Shown here: positions 13,233 through 15,491 of the stretch, piece after piece
Layout: each line of letters opens with the position of its first letter
Position numbering within the stretch: position 1 is the stretch's first letter
Source: an uncultured Lachnospiraceae bacterium
GTDB taxonomy: Bacteria > Bacillota > Clostridia > Lachnospirales > Lachnospiraceae
Assembly: GCA_902803305.1 (NCBI GenBank)
Contig: CADCPL010000025.1
Location: forward strand, 1-15,491
Direction of reading: 5' to 3'
DNA length: 15,491 bases
Position numbers and translations under genes: made by a program
Notes under the pieces: generated by a model
The model's input: only the letters and a program-made list of their open reading frames with translations
Database searches by the model: none
What the model was told of the DNA's origin: nothing

Positions 13233-15491
13233 ATGAAAAAAAAGACACTGTCATTGATAGTGGCCGGGATAATGGCGTTCTCGGTAATTACAGGAAGTAG
13301 TGTTCCGGTTTTCGGAGAAGAAACGGCAATAGCCGACGACGTTGAGATCGTCGGAGAATATGAGGAAGGAGAGATCCTGCTCCTGTGTCAGCCTGCAAAG
13401 TTTTATTCCGTGCAGGATAATAAAAGTGCAGATAAACTCGGATCCGACAGCTTTGCGGCAGCAGATATGTTCGAAACTGCGGAAGATCTGATGGATGTCA
13501 GCGACGCGGCAGCCGCTATTGAGGCTGAGCAGAAAGATCCGTCGCAGGCAGACTCCGACAGTTTCTTCGGACAGGACGAAGCCACCGTGATCAAGCTTAT
13601 TAAGTCGGATCGGTACAGTACGCAGGAACTGCTTGAGATGTATAAGGATCATCCGGGAGTTATTTGTGCTGAGCCCAATTATATCGGACATATAGAAGAA
13701 GATGAAGAAATACCGGTATTGAATGAAGAGAGTGCTACAGTGGATGGTGATGCTGCGGTTAAGACTGCGGATCTTACCGGATATCAGTATGCATACGAAA
13801 ACGGTCCAGGCGGTATGGATGTGCCCGGATGGAATGTTAAAGGCAATGTGAACGCCGGAGATACTGTTGTAGCGGTGGTGGATAGCGGTGTTGACTATGA
13901 ACATCCGGATCTTGAGCCTGTGATGTGGAATGAGGGGGAAAATTATCCGGAACTGTTAGCTCTCGGAGGCGGCAAATACGGCTTCAATGCTGCCTGGAGC
14001 GCAGGAGATGCATCCTCCACGGATCCCATGGATGTCCAGGGACATGGAACCCACTGCGCAGGGATCATTGCGGCGGCCTGGAATGATTTCGGTGTCAGCG
14101 GCATTGCCAACGGTGCAAAGATCATGGCTATCAGACACACCGTCGGTAAGACTAACAAGACCTCGGATACCGTTAAGGGCTACAACTACATCAAAACAGC
14201 CAAGCTGAATGGGGTAAACGTGGTATCGGTGAACAACTCCTGGGGAGCGGAAGGAGATTCCGAGATCATTCTGGGGTATTCCATAAGCGAACTGGCGGAA
14301 CTGGGCATCGTTTCATGCTTCGCGGCTTCCAACGAGGGGAAGAACAATGATATCCATGCCCATACCGCATCTACCCTTGGAGACCGGCCCGGCGGCATTA
14401 TGGTAGGAGCCGTGAACAATGAAGGAGAGAGAGCAAGTTTTTCTGACTACGGCAAACGTACCACCCATATTTTTTCGCCCGGAGATGGGATCATGTCTAC
14501 CTACTGGCAGGATATGGCTGAAACAGTTTCGGATATTCAGATCTCACCACCGATGAAGGATGAAAACGGTGAAAATGCTGTAGATAATTTTTCAGGAGAA
14601 GGAACCTGGTTTATAAGAGAAGTGAATCCGGCATGCGGAGCATCCTTTACTGTTTCCGACAATTCCCTCCGGATCAGAGATGCAGTGCTGAAACCGTTGG
14701 ACGAGGTGGATACTCTTACCAAAGAGACTGTGGAAGCTAATCCGCCTGATGGCGGATACCTTGCTACGATTTGTACCTTAAAACCAAAGGCGCCGCTTTC
14801 TTCGGCTGATCTTATCAGCTTCGGGATTACTGCGAAATCAACAGAGGATGTAAAAAAGAATAACGAATTTGTAAGAGTGTATGTAAAAACAGAGGACGGA
14901 AGGTGGGATCGCCCTGATACGTCGCCGGTACTATCTGATCAATATGACACTAAATGCTATGATCTTTCCGAAGGTATTAAGACAAAAGCCAAATTCGACC
15001 TTGAAAACATCGAGATCCGTCTGGTGGCATGCTGTACCGAACTGCCGTTTACGGAGATTGATCTGAGCCAGCTTTGGTTCACAGATGCAGGTAAGATTCC
15101 CTATAAATACGACAGCGGAACATCCATGGCTACTCCCGCGGTAGCAGGAGAGCTGGCAGTGCTGGCAGCTGCATTCCCGAATGACAGCGCAGAGAAGCGC
15201 GCTGCCAGGGTTATGGCGGGAGCGAATCTGCAGAGCGGGTTTACGGACCTCTGCATTACCGGCGGTTTGGCCAACGTGAAAAACTCTCTGGATGAGAGCA
15301 CATATACCCCGGTGATAAATGATCTGACCACATATTGGGACGGTCTGCATCTTAAAGGATTTTTCCTGGGAGAAAAAAACAACCTGGTGGTTACAATAAA
15401 AGAGGGAGACCTGACCTTTACCACTGCGGACGGCAGCCTTTCTGTCAAAGAAGTGAAGGCTGATCCGGATAACGGCGGACAGGAAGCAGTC
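13233..15491 (+). CDS. Secreted S8 subtilisin-family serine protease, 3' end missing
   Basis: Open from ATG 13233 to the window edge: 753 residues, no stop. A signal peptide (MKKKTLSLIVAGIMAFSVIT, probable cut near PVFG) is followed by a propeptide to about residue 180 whose end (GVICAEPNY) fits inhibitor I9-type prodomains. The catalytic triad is Asp217 (VVDSGVDYEHPDL), His271 (GHGTHCAG) and Ser631 (SGTSMATP), with the oxyanion residue Asn367 in AASNEG. All are present, so activity is expected. Asn to Ser spans 264 residues against 66 in subtilisin, so about 200 residues are inserted. Ten cysteines are visible, many for a Firmicutes exoprotein; THCAG places this with the Cys-containing subtilisins. 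After residue 670 a new beta-rich domain begins and continues off the edge. AAAGGTGG precedes the start. The 49-base gap upstream shows no clear promoter or terminator. Confidence 0.93.
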   Translation, partial: MKKKTLSLIVAGIMAFSVITGSSVPVFGEETAIADDVEIVGEYEEGEILLLCQPAKFYSVQDNKSADKLGSDSFAAADMFETAEDLMDVSDAAAAIEAEQKDPSQADSDSFFGQDEATVIKLIKSDRYSTQELLEMYKDHPGVICAEPNYIGHIEEDEEIPVLNEESATVDGDAAVKTADLTGYQYAYENGPGGMDVPGWNVKGNVNAGDTVVAVVDSGVDYEHPDLEPVMWNEGENYPELLALGGGKYGFNAAWSAGDASSTDPMDVQGHGTHCAGIIAAAWNDFGVSGIANGAKIMAIRHTVGKTNKTSDTVKGYNYIKTAKLNGVNVVSVNNSWGAEGDSEIILGYSISELAELGIVSCFAASNEGKNNDIHAHTASTLGDRPGGIMVGAVNNEGERASFSDYGKRTTHIFSPGDGIMSTYWQDMAETVSDIQISPPMKDENGENAVDNFSGEGTWFIREVNPACGASFTVSDNSLRIRDAVLKPLDEVDTLTKETVEANPPDGGYLATICTLKPKAPLSSADLISFGITAKSTEDVKKNNEFVRVYVKTEDGRWDRPDTSPVLSDQYDTKCYDLSEGIKTKAKFDLENIEIRLVACCTELPFTEIDLSQLWFTDAGKIPYKYDSGTSMATPAVAGELAVLAAAFPNDSAEKRAARVMAGANLQSGFTDLCITGGLANVKNSLDESTYTPVINDLTTYWDGLHLKGFFLGEKNNLVVTIKEGDLTFTTADGSLSVKEVKADPDNGGQEAV
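14505..15098 (+). other. Insertion inside the subtilisin catalytic domain
   Basis: Residues about 425-622 of the protease separate the FSPGDGIMSTYW strand from the DSGTSMATP active-site segment, which in ordinary subtilisins lie within about 20 residues of each other. The insert is rich in predicted beta strands and contains five of the protein's ten cysteines. It includes segments such as GTWFIREVNPACGASF and FVRVYVKTEDGRW, and has the look of a beta-sandwich. I do not recognise a named domain. Boundaries are approximate. Confidence 0.7.

Overview
The window reads as one long co-directional run of eleven protein genes, all on the + strand, with gaps of at most 49 bases and several start/stop overlaps or near-abutments. 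Base composition is mid-range (by eye about 42-46% GC) and ribosome binding sites are AGGAGG/GGAGG-like. The protein style (HisF, family-1 uracil-DNA glycosylase, a clostridial-type diaminopimelate decarboxylase, DUF5684-like membrane protein, Cache chemoreceptor) suggests a Gram-positive anaerobe of the Lachnospiraceae, perhaps Butyrivibrio-like. That placement is an inference from protein style, not a database result. No tRNA, rRNA, CRISPR array, insertion sequence, terminator or convincing promoter was found, and no gene-free stretch exceeds 50 bases.

Left part (1-6359): a membrane-anchored protein with acidic repeats and poly-lysine blocks enters from outside the window and overlaps hisH by 4 bases. 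Then come hisF and ung, a one-TM protein with TPR-like, coiled-coil and MORN sections, and a diaminopimelate decarboxylase (lysA-type). hisH and hisF together form imidazole glycerol phosphate synthase. ung is base-excision repair, and lysA would make lysine from meso-diaminopimelate. The two anchored repeat proteins are not recognisable enzymes and probably act at the membrane or envelope.

Middle part (6374-11658): two signalling genes. The first is an 1190-residue hybrid histidine kinase with a multi-TM N-terminus, an extracellular double-Cache sensor carrying residues that match the amino-acid-binding Cache motif, HisKA, ATPase, receiver and Hpt modules. The second is a methyl-accepting chemotaxis protein with its own small Cache-like sensor.

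Right part (11675-15491): three genes for exported or membrane products. They are a zeta-toxin-like P-loop kinase that unexpectedly begins with a signal peptide, a four-TM DUF5684-like protein, and a large secreted subtilisin-family protease that runs off the right edge. The protease has about 200 extra residues inside its catalytic domain.

The most unusual item is the apparently exported zeta-like kinase with no antitoxin gene beside it. Next are the protease insertion, the amino-acid-type Cache sensor on the 11-TM hybrid kinase, and the charge-segregated first protein.
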